From Gemmatimonadota bacterium (GTDB lineage Bacteria > Gemmatimonadota > Gemmatimonadetes > Gemmatimonadales > Gemmatimonadaceae): a stretch of 58,542 bases of DNA. Positions within the stretch are counted from its first letter, which is position 1. Each line of letters starts with the position of its first letter. The stretch lies in contig JAIOPJ010000019.1 of NCBI GenBank assembly GCA_021413975.1, positions 1 through 58,542 on the forward strand, in the 5' to 3' direction. The notes beneath the pieces were generated by a model. It ran no database searches and was not told the origin of the DNA. It was given only the letters and a program-made list of their open reading frames with translations. Made by a program: the position numbers and the translations under genes. Shown piece by piece: positions 7,898 through 16,662 of this stretch.

Positions 7898-9058
7898 GTG
7901 GAGAAGATCATCAAGGCCGCGGTCGAGCGGGGCGCGTCGGACCTGCACATCAAGGCCGGCGACGTCTTCCGCGCGCGCATCGACGGGAAGCTCATCCCGC
8001 TGACGAAGCAGGCGCTGACGCCCGACCAGACGCGGTCGATCGCCATGCGACTCATCTCCAACGAGGACGACCGCGCCCGGATCGACAAGCTCCAAGACTA
8101 CGACTGCTCGTGGGGCGCGCCGGGCATCGGCCGCTTCCGCGTGAACATCCTCCGGCAGCGGTCGAGCTTCATGATCGTGATGCGGGTGATCCCGTTCGAG
8201 GTGCCCAACTTCGAGCGTCTCGCGGTCCCCGAGGTGCTCAAGCGGATCTCCGAGGCCGAGCGCGGGATGATCCTGGTCACGGGGGTGACCGGCTCCGGCA
8301 AGAGCACGTCGATGGCGGCGATCATCAACCACATCAACCAGCACCAGAACAAGCACATCGTCACGCTCGAGAACCCGATCGAGTTCCTGCATCGCGACCT
8401 GCAGAGCTCGGTGACCCAGCGCGAGATCGGCGTCGACACCGAGAGCTTCCGGATGGGGCTGCGCGCGGCGCTGCGCCAGGATCCCGACGTGGTGCTGATC
8501 GGCGAGATGCGCGACCCCGAGACCATCGACACCGCGATGAAGGCGGCGGAGACGGGACACCTGCTGATCTCCACGGTGCACACGCCGGACGCGCAGAGCA
8601 CGGTGCTGCGCATCATCTCGATGTTCCCGCCCGAGGAGCAGGACGTGGTGCGGATCCGCCTGGCCGAGACGCTGCATGCGGTGATCTCGCAGCGGCTCCT
8701 GCCTCGCGCCGACGGCAAGGGGCGCATCGCCGCGCTCGAGATCATGATCGTGACGCCGACGATCCGCGAGTTGATCCTCGACAAGGATCGCGTCGGCGAG
8801 ATCCGCGACTTCATCGCCGAGGGGCGCGAACAGTACGGGATGCAGACGTTCGACCAGCACCTCGAGGATCTCGTGACCGACGGGACGATCGAGTTCATCG
8901 TCGCGCTCGCGGCGAGCTCGCGGCCGAGCGACTTCCAGCTCAGGATGCAGATGTTCAAGCGGACCTCCACCACGTCGGGGGCGATCAAGGAAGTGCCCTC
9001 GGCGCCGGAGCCGCTCACCGGTGGTTTCGACTCGGGCATGGGGTTCCTCAACCAATGA
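7898..9058 (+). CDS. pilT: Type IV pilus retraction ATPase PilT/PilU family
   Basis: This cytoplasmic hexameric ATPase drives pilus retraction for twitching motility. The GTG start gives 386 residues. The N-terminal PAS-like part contains ASDLHIKAG. The Walker A motif GVTGSGKST is at residues 129-137, with the Asp box region QDPDVVLIGEMRDPETI and the His box GHLLISTVHT following. The C-terminal end is longer than needed for catalysis, as in PilT/PilU. Other pil genes are not in the window. PilT and PilU cannot be separated safely from sequence alone. The stop overlaps the next start by four bases (ATGA). Confidence 0.93.
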   Translation: MEKIIKAAVERGASDLHIKAGDVFRARIDGKLIPLTKQALTPDQTRSIAMRLISNEDDRARIDKLQDYDCSWGAPGIGRFRVNILRQRSSFMIVMRVIPFEVPNFERLAVPEVLKRISEAERGMILVTGVTGSGKSTSMAAIINHINQHQNKHIVTLENPIEFLHRDLQSSVTQREIGVDTESFRMGLRAALRQDPDVVLIGEMRDPETIDTAMKAAETGHLLISTVHTPDAQSTVLRIISMFPPEEQDVVRIRLAETLHAVISQRLLPRADGKGRIAALEIMIVTPTIRELILDKDRVGEIRDFIAEGREQYGMQTFDQHLEDLVTDGTIEFIVALAASSRPSDFQLRMQMFKRTSTTSGAIKEVPSAPEPLTGGFDSGMGFLNQ

Positions 9059-9933
9059 CCATCGATCTCAGGGGGATCTTCGCGCCGGTCGTGACGCCGT
9101 TCCGTGCCGCGGACGAGGAGCTCGACCTCGAGGGCTTCACGTCGAACCTCCGCTTCCACCTCGCCGACGGCCTGCGCGGGATCGTGGTGGCGGGATCGAC
9201 CGGGGAGGCGGCGTTGCTCGACGAGGGCGAACGCGCCGCGCTCGCGTCGGCGGCGCGCGAGGTGGTGCCGCGCGACAGGCTGCTGATCATCGGGACGGGC
9301 GCGGAGTCGTCGCGGCAGTGCCTGGCGCGCTGCCGGGTGGCGGCCCAGGCGGGCGCCGACGCGGTGCTCGTCGTCGCGCCGCACTACTACTCCAACGCGA
9401 TGTCGCGCGAGTCGCTCGCCGCGCACTACTATCGCGTGGCCGATGCCTCGCCGGTGCCGGTGATGCTGTACAACATCCCCAAGTACATGCACTTCGCGCT
9501 CCCCGCCGACCTCGTGGCCGAGCTGGCGGAGCACGCGAACGTGATCGGCATCAAGGACAGTTCCGGCGACGTGAACATGCTCAAGGGGTTCCTCGCGGCG
9601 CAGTCGGACAGCTTCTCGGTGATCACCGGGAGCGGGTCGGCGCTGCAGGCCGGCCTCGAGGCGGGCGCGCGCGGCGGCATCCTCGCGGTGTCGCTCTTCG
9701 AGGCCAGGCTCTCGCTCGAGGTGCTGGCGGCGGTGCGCGCCGGCGACACGGCACGCGCGTCCCTCGCACAGGGTCGGCTCAAGCCGATGGCCGACGTGAT
9801 CGTGGCCAAGCTCGGCGTGCCGGGCGTGAAGGCGGCCATGGACCGGGTGGGCCGGGTCGGCGGCAACCCGCGGCTCCCGCTCCTGGCGCTCGATGCCGTC
9901 GCGCGGGCGGAGGTGCAGGCCCTCCTGAGCTGA
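9055..9933 (+). CDS. DapA-family class I aldolase (not a canonical DHDPS)
   Basis: The 292-residue protein is a TIM-barrel Schiff-base aldolase of the dihydrodipicolinate synthase / N-acetylneuraminate lyase family. GSTGE is at residues 47-51, the catalytic Tyr139 lies in LYNIP and the Schiff-base Lys167 in IGIKDSSGD. The Arg that binds the substrate carboxylate in true DHDPS (in YNVPxRTG) is missing; the sequence reads YNIPKYMHF. This suggests another 2-keto acid substrate, for example a 4-hydroxy-2-oxoglutarate-like aldol. The ATG overlaps the pilT stop, but a functional link is not obvious. Confidence 0.85.
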   Translation: MTIDLRGIFAPVVTPFRAADEELDLEGFTSNLRFHLADGLRGIVVAGSTGEAALLDEGERAALASAAREVVPRDRLLIIGTGAESSRQCLARCRVAAQAGADAVLVVAPHYYSNAMSRESLAAHYYRVADASPVPVMLYNIPKYMHFALPADLVAELAEHANVIGIKDSSGDVNMLKGFLAAQSDSFSVITGSGSALQAGLEAGARGGILAVSLFEARLSLEVLAAVRAGDTARASLAQGRLKPMADVIVAKLGVPGVKAAMDRVGRVGGNPRLPLLALDAVARAEVQALLS

Positions 9934-9971
9934 GCAAGTCCCGGGCTCGGCTCGATCGCGCGCGCGACGCG

Positions 9972-10000
9972 TTGCTCCGGCCCGGTCCGGGGCGTAGATT
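9972..10000 (+). promoter_or_regulatory. Predicted purA promoter
   Basis: TTGCTC at 9972-9977 and TAGATT at 9995-10000 are spaced by 17 bases and followed by CC, as in the other TAGATTCC sites in the window. The predicted start, near 10007, falls at the first base of the dapA-side terminator hairpin, so the purA leader (about 80 bases) would begin with that hairpin. Confidence 0.55.
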
Positions 10001-10005
10001 CCTCC

Positions 10006-10033
10006 AACGCCCCGACCACCGGGGCGTTTTTTT
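10006..10033 (+). terminator. Rho-independent terminator after the DapA-family gene
   Basis: A nine-base perfect stem (AACGCCCCG / CGGGGCGTT) closes the loop ACCAC, and seven T residues follow at 10027-10033. It lies 73 bases after the aldolase stop and 54 bases before purA. It is the clearest intrinsic terminator in the window. Confidence 0.93.
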
Positions 10034-10086
10034 GTGCCCGCCCGTCCGAACCGTATCACCACCAGTCCTGCCAGGAGCGCCGCCCG

Positions 10087-11373
10087 ATGTTCGACGCGAA
10101 GACCCGCACCATCGTGATCGTCGGCGCGCAGTGGGGCGACGAAGGGAAGGGCAAGCTCGTGGACGTGCTCGCCGAACGCGCCGATTGGGTGGTGCGCTAC
10201 CAGGGCGGCGCGAATGCGGGCCACACGGTGCACGTGGGAGACGAGTCGACGGTGCTGCATCAGGTGCCGAGCGGGATCCTGCACCCCGGGGTGCGCTGCG
10301 CGATCGGCAATGGCGTGGTGCTCGATGCCGAGAGCGTCTTCGAGGAGGTCGACGCGCTGGTCGCGAACGGTGTCGATGTCGCCGGCCGCCTCTACCTGAG
10401 CGATCGCGCGCATCTCGTGATGCCGTACCACAAGCTGGTGGACAAGGAGAGTGCCGCGAGCAAGGCGATCGGCACCACGGGGCGGGGCATCGGGCCCGCG
10501 TACGAGGACAAGGTCGCGCGGCGCGGCATCCGCGTGCTCGACCTGCGGCACCCGGCGCGCCTCCGCCAGCTCGTGGAGCGCGGCACCGAGCACGCGAACC
10601 ACATCCTCGCGGGCTTCGGCTCGACCAAGCGCGCCGATGCCGAGTTCACGCTCGCCACGCTCGAGCGGCTCGCGCCCCGCCTGCTCGCGATCGCCGAGGA
10701 CGTGGGGCTCGCCGTGTACAAGGCGCAGAAGCAGGGCGCGGCGATCCTGCTCGAGGGTGCGCAGGGTTCCCTGCTCGACATCGACCATGGCACCTATCCG
10801 TTCGTGACGTCCTCGAGCACGACGGCCGGCGGCGCGGCGATCGGCGTGGGGATCGGTCCGCGTACGATCGACGCCGCGCTCGGTGTGGTGAAGGCGTACA
10901 CGACGCGCGTGGGCGGGGGCCCGCTGCCGACCGAGTTCGACGAGGTCATGGGCGAGCATGTGCGCACGCTCGGCAACGAGTACGGCGCGACGACGGGACG
11001 CCCGCGCCGCTGCGGATGGTTCGACGCCGTGGTCGTGCGCTATGCGGTGCGCGTCAACGGGCTCACCGGCCTCGCCGTGACCAAGCTCGACGTGCTCGAC
11101 ACGCTCGAGCGGATCGGACTGTGCACCGGGTACCGGATCGACGGCGAGGTGGTGACGGAGTTCCCGGGCGACATCGCCGACCTCGTGGGGATCGAGCCCG
11201 TGTACGAGTGGTTCGACGGCTGGAAGTCGTCGACCGCCGACGCGCGCACGCTCTACTCGCTGCCGAAGCAGGCGCGCGTGTATCTCGACCGCATCCAGGA
11301 ACTCGTCGAGTGCCCGGCGCAGTACGTGTCGGTGGGGACGCGACGCGATCAGATCATCGGTCTGCAGGCGTGA
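10087..11373 (+). CDS. purA: Adenylosuccinate synthetase
   Basis: The enzyme makes adenylosuccinate from IMP, aspartate and GTP, the first committed step to AMP. The 428-residue protein has the family length. It shows the P-loop GAQWGDEGKGKLVD, the IMP-site GGANAGHTV, the GTGRGIGPAYEDKVAR-like stretch (GTTGRGIGPAYEDK) and the C-terminal RVGGGPLPTE and KLDVLDTLE segments. AGGAG lies nine bases before the ATG. The ypdA-like gene follows after 15 bases, so the two may be cotranscribed. Confidence 0.98.
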   Translation: MFDAKTRTIVIVGAQWGDEGKGKLVDVLAERADWVVRYQGGANAGHTVHVGDESTVLHQVPSGILHPGVRCAIGNGVVLDAESVFEEVDALVANGVDVAGRLYLSDRAHLVMPYHKLVDKESAASKAIGTTGRGIGPAYEDKVARRGIRVLDLRHPARLRQLVERGTEHANHILAGFGSTKRADAEFTLATLERLAPRLLAIAEDVGLAVYKAQKQGAAILLEGAQGSLLDIDHGTYPFVTSSSTTAGGAAIGVGIGPRTIDAALGVVKAYTTRVGGGPLPTEFDEVMGEHVRTLGNEYGATTGRPRRCGWFDAVVVRYAVRVNGLTGLAVTKLDVLDTLERIGLCTGYRIDGEVVTEFPGDIADLVGIEPVYEWFDGWKSSTADARTLYSLPKQARVYLDRIQELVECPAQYVSVGTRRDQIIGLQA

Positions 11374-11388
11374 GCGGGGAGCGGTAGG

Positions 11389-12441
11389 GTGGCCGGCCGT
11401 GTGAAGCGGAGTTCCGCGCCCGCGGCGAAGGTCGCCGGGAAGATCAGCGGTGCGGTCGACGCGGACAGCCGTCTCCCCGTCGTGGTGATCGGTGCGGGTC
11501 CGTGCGGCCTCGCGGCGGCGGCGGCGATCCAGAAGGCCGGGATCCCCGTCATCGTGTTCGATCGGGGCTGCGTGGCGAGTTCGGTCGCGTCATACCCGGT
11601 CTACATGACGTTCTTCTCCACCGCCGACAAGATCGCGATCGCCGACATCCCGTTCCCCCTCGCGACCGACAAGCCGACGCGACGCGAGGCGCTCGCGTAC
11701 TACCGCAGCGTCGTCTCGCACCTCGGCCTCGACGTGCACCAGTACGAGCCGGTGGTGCTCGTCTGGCGCCGCAAGCAGGAGTTCCTCGTCCACTCGCGGC
11801 CGCTCGGCGGCGACGTGGTGGAGACCCGGGCGCGGGCGATCGTCGTGGCGAGCGGGTACTTCGGCACGCCCAATCCGCTCGGCGTCCCCGGCGAGGAGCT
11901 GCCGCACGTCTCGCACCTGTACCGCGAGGGGCACGAGGCGTTCCAGCGACAGGCGATCGTGGTCGGCGGTGGAAACTCCGCGGCCGAGGCGGCGCTCGAC
12001 CTGTGGCGTCACGGGGCCAAGGTGACCCTCGTGCATTTCGGTCCGAGCTTCGACAAGAACATCAAGCCGTGGGTGCTGCCCGACCTGCAGAACCGGCTCA
12101 AGGACGGGTCGATCGGCGTGCGCTGGAACACGCGCGTGACGGCGATCGAGGCGGGGCGGGTGCACCTGGAGGGGAAGGACGGGCCCGGGATCCTGCCGGC
12201 GCAGCATGTCTACCTCATGACGGGGTTCACGCCGAGCACCGAGTTGCTCGCGTCGCTGGGGGTCGAGGTGGATGCGCTCACGGGGATCCCGTCGCACGAG
12301 CCGGGGAGCATGCAGACGAATGCGCCCGGGGTGTTCATCGCCGGGGTGCTCGCGAGCGGGTTCGACGCCAACAAGGTGTTCATCGAGAACGGGCGCGGGC
12401 ATGGGGCGCTGATCGCGCGGGCGATCTCGGGAGCGGCGTAG
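11389..12441 (+). CDS. ypdA: YpdA-family FAD/NAD(P)-dependent reductase (putative bacillithiol disulfide reductase)
   Basis: The 350-residue flavoprotein has two dinucleotide-binding motifs: GAGPCG at residues 35-40 for FAD and VVGGGNSAAEAALDL near residue 190 for NADPH. The stretch VASYPVYMTFFSTADKIAI is typical of the YpdA family, whose characterised members reduce oxidised bacillithiol. A thioredoxin-reductase CxxC motif is not present, consistent with YpdA. Bacillithiol use by this organism is inferred from this gene only; no bsh biosynthesis genes are in the window. The start is GTG, with GGGGAG eight bases upstream. Confidence 0.85.
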   Translation: MAGRVKRSSAPAAKVAGKISGAVDADSRLPVVVIGAGPCGLAAAAAIQKAGIPVIVFDRGCVASSVASYPVYMTFFSTADKIAIADIPFPLATDKPTRREALAYYRSVVSHLGLDVHQYEPVVLVWRRKQEFLVHSRPLGGDVVETRARAIVVASGYFGTPNPLGVPGEELPHVSHLYREGHEAFQRQAIVVGGGNSAAEAALDLWRHGAKVTLVHFGPSFDKNIKPWVLPDLQNRLKDGSIGVRWNTRVTAIEAGRVHLEGKDGPGILPAQHVYLMTGFTPSTELLASLGVEVDALTGIPSHEPGSMQTNAPGVFIAGVLASGFDANKVFIENGRGHGALIARAISGAA

Positions 12442-12495
12442 GGTTCGCGCGGTGGGGGTGGTGGTCGCCGGCGGCGGGGCGGACGGCGAACGGCA

Positions 12496-12652
12496 TTCAC
12501 CACCGAGGCACCGAGGGCACCGGGAGGAGCGCGAGAGGATCCCCCTGGCTTTGCCGTCCACCTGATGGATGCCTGAGAAGCGCGTGCGTGGGCACATCGG
12601 ACGAGGCGTCGCTCATGGCTGTCCCCGGTGTCCTCGGTGCCTCGGTGGTGAG
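12496..12652. repeat. Intergenic palindromic repeat, copy 2 (CACCGAGG type)
   Basis: The arms begin TTCACCACCGAGGCACCGAG and end CTCGGTGCCTCGGTGGTGAG, enclosing about 100 unrelated bases. It fills most of the 322-base gap between the ypdA-like gene and glyS; the rest holds only the predicted glyS -10 element near 12720. Both neighbouring genes are on the plus strand. Similarity extends past the right arm (CAACTGTCACC on the minus strand), mirroring the CAACTGC flank of other copies. Confidence 0.9.
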
Positions 12653-12719
12653 AGGGTGACAGTTGAGGGTCAGCCGGGCCGAGGCGCGGGACCGGTGGGT
12701 GAGCATCCACGCCGGACAT

Positions 12720-12725
12720 TAGATT
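12720..12725 (+). promoter_or_regulatory. Predicted -10 element of glyS
   Basis: TAGATT followed by CC matches the recurrent motif exactly. The expected transcription start is near 12732, giving a leader of about 32 bases to the ATG at 12764. No convincing -35 element is seen at 17 bases upstream. Confidence 0.5.
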
Positions 12726-12763
12726 CCGTGCACCGCCACCCCACCCTTTCGCACCCGTCGTTC

Positions 12764-14137
12764 ATGCGCCCCGACGTCCTCGAATCGCTCGTCAGCCTCT
12801 CCAAGCGCCGTGGCTTCATCTTCCAGTCCTCCGAGATCTACGGCGGCACGGGCTCGGTGTGGGACTACGGTCCGCTGGGTGTCGAGCTCAAGAACAACGT
12901 GAAGGCGCGCTGGTGGAACGCGATGGTGCGCGAGCGCGATGACGTCGAGGGGCTCGACGCCGCGATCCTCATGCACCCGAAGGTGTGGGAGGCCTCGGGC
13001 CATGTGAGCGGCTTCTCCGACCCGCTCGTGGACTGCAAGGCGTGCAAGGCGCGGTTCCGCGCCGACAAGATCGCGGACGCGCAGTGCCCCCGGAAGCCGA
13101 GCAAGAAGCCGGGCGAGCATGCGGACTGCCAGCTCACCGAGCCCCGGCAGTTCAACCTCATGTTCAAGACGTTCATGGGGCCCGTGGAGGAGTCCGCATC
13201 GGTCGTGTATCTCCGGCCCGAGACGGCGCAGTGGATCTTCGTGAACTTCCTCAACGTGCAGCAGGCGACGCGCCAGAAGGTGCCGTTCGGGATCGCCCAG
13301 ATCGGCAAGGCGTTCCGCAACGAGATCACGCCCGGGAACTTCACGTTCCGCACGCGCGAGTTCGAACAGATGGAGATGCAGTACTTCGTCGAGCCCGGTA
13401 CCGACATGGAGCACTTCGAGCGCTGGAAGCAGGCGCGGCTCGACTGGCATCTCTCGCTCGGCCTCGATCAGGACCGGCTCGAGTTCCACCAGCACACCGA
13501 GAAGGAGCTCGCGCACTACGCGCGCGCGGCCTTCGACATCAACTTCGACTTCGGCGGCACGCTCGGCTTCCAGGAGATCGAGGGCGTGCACAACCGCTCC
13601 GACTTCGACCTCCGGCAGCACCAGGAGTTCTCGACCAAGAAGCTCGAGTACGTGGACCAGGCCGCGAACAAGCGCTACCTGCCGTACGTGATCGAGACCT
13701 CGGTGGGCGCCGACCGCGTGACACTCGCGATCATGGCGAACGCGCTGCGCGAGGAGGCGGTCCCGGGCGAGACCGAGGGGCGCACGGTGATGGGCTTCCA
13801 TCCCGGGCTCGCGCCGATCAAGGCCGGCATCTTCCCGCTCACCAAGAAGGACGGCCAGCCGGAGATGGCGGAGAAGCTCGCGGCGGCGCTGCGGAAGCGC
13901 TTCAACGTCTTCTACGACGAGGCCGGCGCGATCGGGCGCCGCTACCGCCGGCAGGACGAGGCGGGGACACCGTTCGGCATCACCATCGATCCCGACTCGA
14001 CGGCCCACGACGACGTGACGATCCGCTTCCGCGACGACATGGGGCAGATCCGCGTCTCGACGGGCAAGGTGATCGAGGTGATCACGAAGTACCTCGAGGC
14101 CGATCACGTCCGCGCCGAGTCGGGTCTCGTCGGGTGA
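12764..14137 (+). CDS. glyS: Glycyl-tRNA synthetase (alpha2 type)
   Basis: This class II synthetase of the single-chain dimeric type charges tRNA-Gly. From the ATG at 12764 the protein has 457 residues, starting [20 protein letters not shown]. Motif-2 type sequences [25 protein letters not shown] and the motif-3 type [10 protein letters not shown] are clear in parts, and a Cys-rich insertion (CKACKARF ... CP ... DCQLTEP) near residues 86-125 resembles the zinc site of this class. An in-frame GTG at 12728 would add 12 residues, but it lies too close to the predicted -10 element. The stop overlaps the next start (GTGA). Confidence 0.96.
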   Translation: MRPDVLESLVSLSKRRGFIFQSSEIYGGTGSVWDYGPLGVELKNNVKARWWNAMVRERDDVEGLDAAILMHPKVWEASGHVSGFSDPLVDCKACKARFRADKIADAQCPRKPSKKPGEHADCQLTEPRQFNLMFKTFMGPVEESASVVYLRPETAQWIFVNFLNVQQATRQKVPFGIAQIGKAFRNEITPGNFTFRTREFEQMEMQYFVEPGTDMEHFERWKQARLDWHLSLGLDQDRLEFHQHTEKELAHYARAAFDINFDFGGTLGFQEIEGVHNRSDFDLRQHQEFSTKKLEYVDQAANKRYLPYVIETSVGADRVTLAIMANALREEAVPGETEGRTVMGFHPGLAPIKAGIFPLTKKDGQPEMAEKLAAALRKRFNVFYDEAGAIGRRYRRQDEAGTPFGITIDPDSTAHDDVTIRFRDDMGQIRVSTGKVIEVITKYLEADHVRAESGLVG

Positions 14138-15666
14138 GGCGCGACCGCTCGCCGCTCGACGAGTTGCGCGCGCGCGGCGAGACCTTCCTCGAGGAGGTCT
14201 CGGCCGAGTATCACGCGGCGCACGCGGGCTGGAAGGACAGCGCGGCGCTGCAGCCGATCTACGAGAAGCACCGGGCGGCGTACGACGACGAGGCGTTCGA
14301 GATGGCGCTCGACCTGCTCCGGTCGACGGCACCGACCGACCGCGTTCCCGAGGACCACCGCTCCGCGCAATGCCTGCTCGACTGGCTGCTCGAGTCGCGC
14401 GTGGGCCGCGCACTCGCGCCGATCGAGGAGCGCGAGATCGCGTGGGAGGGCTCGGCGGTCATCCGGCTCCCGGACGGCACCGAGGAGCCCTACTCCCGCG
14501 TCTCGATCACGCTCGGGAACACGCGCGATGGCCACGAGCGTCATGCGCTCGACGACGCCCGCGCCGCGCTCGTCGCGCGCGAACTCGCTCCGCTGCGGCG
14601 CGAGCGACTGCAGCTCGAGCACGAGGTGGTGGCGTCGTTGGGGATCGCGCCGACGTACAACGCCACCTGGGAGACGCTCAGTGGGGTCCCGCTCGCGGCT
14701 CTGCGCGGCGAGTGCGAGGCCTTCCTGCGCGACACGCAGGCCATGTGGGACGACCTGCAGCCGCGCTACGTCAGGAAGGCGCTCGGCATGCAGCCGGGTG
14801 AGGTGACGCGCGCCGACCTGCTCGCCCTCATGCGCGCGCCGGAGTTCGACGCCTTCTTCCCCGCGAACCAGATGGAGCGCGAGGTGCGACGGCAGGTCAC
14901 GGAGATGGGCACGAGTCCCGACGCGAACGGGCGCGTGCGCTACGACACCGCCGAACGCCCCGGCAAGCGCGCGCGCGCCTTCTGCGCGCCGGTGCGGATC
15001 CCCGACGTGGTGCACCTCGTGCTGCGTCCGCACGGCGGGCAGTCGGACTGGATGACCCTCATGCACGAGCTCGGTCATGCGCTGCACTTCGGGAACATGG
15101 ACCGTGCGCTGCCGTTCGAGTTCCGCTGGCTCGGCGACAACTCGGTGACCGAGGGGTACGCGATGCTCTTCGATCACCGGCTCAAGGACGCGGGCTGGCT
15201 CACGCGCTACACCGAGCTCGGCAAGAAGGAGCTGCCGGAGTTCCTGCACGCGCAGGGGTTCGAGGAGCTGCACTTCGTGCGGCGCTACGCGGCCAAGCTG
15301 ATCTACGAGACGGAGCTGCACGGCGGAGGCATCTCGTGGGACGCGCTCCCGGATCTCTACGTGGAGACACTCACGGCGGCGACCGGATTCCGCGTGCAGC
15401 GCGCCGACGCGTTCGTGGACGTGGACCCGCGCTTCTACGCGGCGCGCTACCTGCGCGCCTGGCAGTTGCAGGCGGTGCTCGACGAGTCGCTGCGCGAGCG
15501 CTTCAACGAGGACTGGTGGCGGAACCCGAACGCCGGCCCCTGGATGGTGGGCGAGCTCTTCGGGCATGGGCAGCGCGAGCTGGCCGATGAACAGGCGCGG
15601 CGTGTCGCGGGCAAGGGCCTCTCCTTCGCTCCCGTGATCGCCGGAATCGAACGCATGATCGGGTGA
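14134..15666 (+). CDS. M3-like gluzincin metallopeptidase
   Basis: From GTG 14134 the protein has 510 residues, no signal peptide, and a zinc site HELGH at 311-315. Glu340, in VTEGYA 25 residues later, fits as third ligand. The surrounding [15 protein letters not shown] and the helical make-up fit the M3/oligoendopeptidase clan of cytoplasmic oligopeptidases. It may degrade peptides in the cytoplasm; the substrate is unknown. It overlaps glyS by four bases and the aminotransferase gene by four, so the three form one translational unit. M32 is an alternative family, but the context of the motif favours M3. Confidence 0.8.
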   Translation: MRRDRSPLDELRARGETFLEEVSAEYHAAHAGWKDSAALQPIYEKHRAAYDDEAFEMALDLLRSTAPTDRVPEDHRSAQCLLDWLLESRVGRALAPIEEREIAWEGSAVIRLPDGTEEPYSRVSITLGNTRDGHERHALDDARAALVARELAPLRRERLQLEHEVVASLGIAPTYNATWETLSGVPLAALRGECEAFLRDTQAMWDDLQPRYVRKALGMQPGEVTRADLLALMRAPEFDAFFPANQMEREVRRQVTEMGTSPDANGRVRYDTAERPGKRARAFCAPVRIPDVVHLVLRPHGGQSDWMTLMHELGHALHFGNMDRALPFEFRWLGDNSVTEGYAMLFDHRLKDAGWLTRYTELGKKELPEFLHAQGFEELHFVRRYAAKLIYETELHGGGISWDALPDLYVETLTAATGFRVQRADAFVDVDPRFYAARYLRAWQLQAVLDESLRERFNEDWWRNPNAGPWMVGELFGHGQRELADEQARRVAGKGLSFAPVIAGIERMIG

Positions 15667-16523
15667 CCCAGATGACGACCGTCTACTTGAATGGGCAGTA
15701 CGTGCCGAAGGAGCAGGCGATGATCCCGGTGGAGGATCGCGGCTTCATCTTCGGCGACGGCATCTACGAGGTGGTGCGGGTGATCAACGGGCGCATCCAC
15801 GCCTGGGACGGGCACGCCGCCCGGATGGCGAACGGGCTCGAGACGCTGCGGATCAGCATGGCGGGCGCCGAGTCGGCGACGCTGAAGGCGGTGTGCGAGA
15901 AGCTGGTCGCGGACAACGGACTCGCGGCCGGCGAAGCGACGGTCTACCTGCAGGTCTCCCGCGGCGCGGCGCCGCGCACGCATCACTTCCCGCCCGCCGG
16001 CACGCCGACGACGGTCTACGCCGCGGCGAGCGCCTTCAAGCCGAACTTCGCCATGCGCGACAACGGGGCGAAGGGGATCACCCTCGCGGACATCCGCTGG
16101 GCGCGCTGCGACCTCAAGACGGTCAACCTGCTGGGGCCGGTGCTCGCGCGGCAGGCGGCGCAGGAGGCGGGCGCCTACGAGGCGCTCATGCACCGCGACG
16201 GGATGTTCACCGAGGGGGCGGCGACGAACGCGTTCTTCGTGGTGAAGGGCGTGCTGCGGACGCATCCGCTCACGAACCACATCCTGCCGGGGATCACGCG
16301 GGTGGACATCGTCGAGTCGATCCATGAACTCGGGTTGCCGTTCGAGGAGCGGCCGGTGGCGCTCGCGGAGTTGCCGGGCGTGGAGGAGGTCTTCGTCTGT
16401 GGCACGACCACCGACGTGCAGCCGCTCGTCGAGATCGACGGGAAGCCGGTCGGGAATGGGAAGCCGGGGCCGCTCACGGTGAAGCTGAAGGAGGCGCTCG
16501 CGAAGCGGTTGTACGGCAAGTGA
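15663..16523 (+). CDS. dat: D-amino acid aminotransferase (class IV PLP fold)
   Basis: The PLP enzyme interconverts D-alanine and D-glutamate with their keto acids and can supply D-amino acids for peptidoglycan. The protein has 286 residues from the overlapping GTG (an ATG nine bases later is possible). DRGFIFGDGIYEV is the class IV N-terminal signature. Lys152 in CDLKTVNLLGPVLA forms the Schiff base, and Glu184 in FTEGAATNAF lies at the PLP nitrogen. The LKTVNLL context and the C-terminal VFVCGTTTDVQPL favour D-alanine aminotransferase over branched-chain aminotransferase. Confidence 0.88.
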   Translation: MTQMTTVYLNGQYVPKEQAMIPVEDRGFIFGDGIYEVVRVINGRIHAWDGHAARMANGLETLRISMAGAESATLKAVCEKLVADNGLAAGEATVYLQVSRGAAPRTHHFPPAGTPTTVYAAASAFKPNFAMRDNGAKGITLADIRWARCDLKTVNLLGPVLARQAAQEAGAYEALMHRDGMFTEGAATNAFFVVKGVLRTHPLTNHILPGITRVDIVESIHELGLPFEERPVALAELPGVEEVFVCGTTTDVQPLVEIDGKPVGNGKPGPLTVKLKEALAKRLYGK

Positions 16524-16544
16524 TCATGCCAACTGCAACGGCGG

Positions 16545-16662
16545 TCACCACAGGGGCACAGGGGGCACAGGGAACTGCAGGGCGCGTGTGGCACAGCGCC
16601 CGCCATCCTTCGGCCCGGCTCGCCGGTCGTTCTCCCTGTGCTCCCTGTGCCCCTGTGGTGAA
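16545..16662. repeat. Intergenic palindromic repeat, copy 3 (CACAGGGG type)
   Basis: This is the second sequence type: left arm TCACCACAGGGGCACAGGGG, right arm CTCCCTGTGCCCCTGTGGTG. The arms have the same architecture as the CACCGAGG copies, and the flank CAACTGC and the word GAACTGC just inside the left arm are shared. It lies between dat and the M20 peptidase gene, and the right arm runs into the peptidase start codons (GTGGTG at 16655-16660). Confidence 0.9.

Noticed and set aside
9055..9933. Gene symbol dapA
   Set aside because: The substrate-binding arginine of dihydrodipicolinate synthase is missing.
16520..16654. A longer M20 peptidase starting just after dat
   Set aside because: The additional residues (TGAQGAQG-like) are translation of the palindromic repeat, and a normal signal peptide begins at the later GTG codons.
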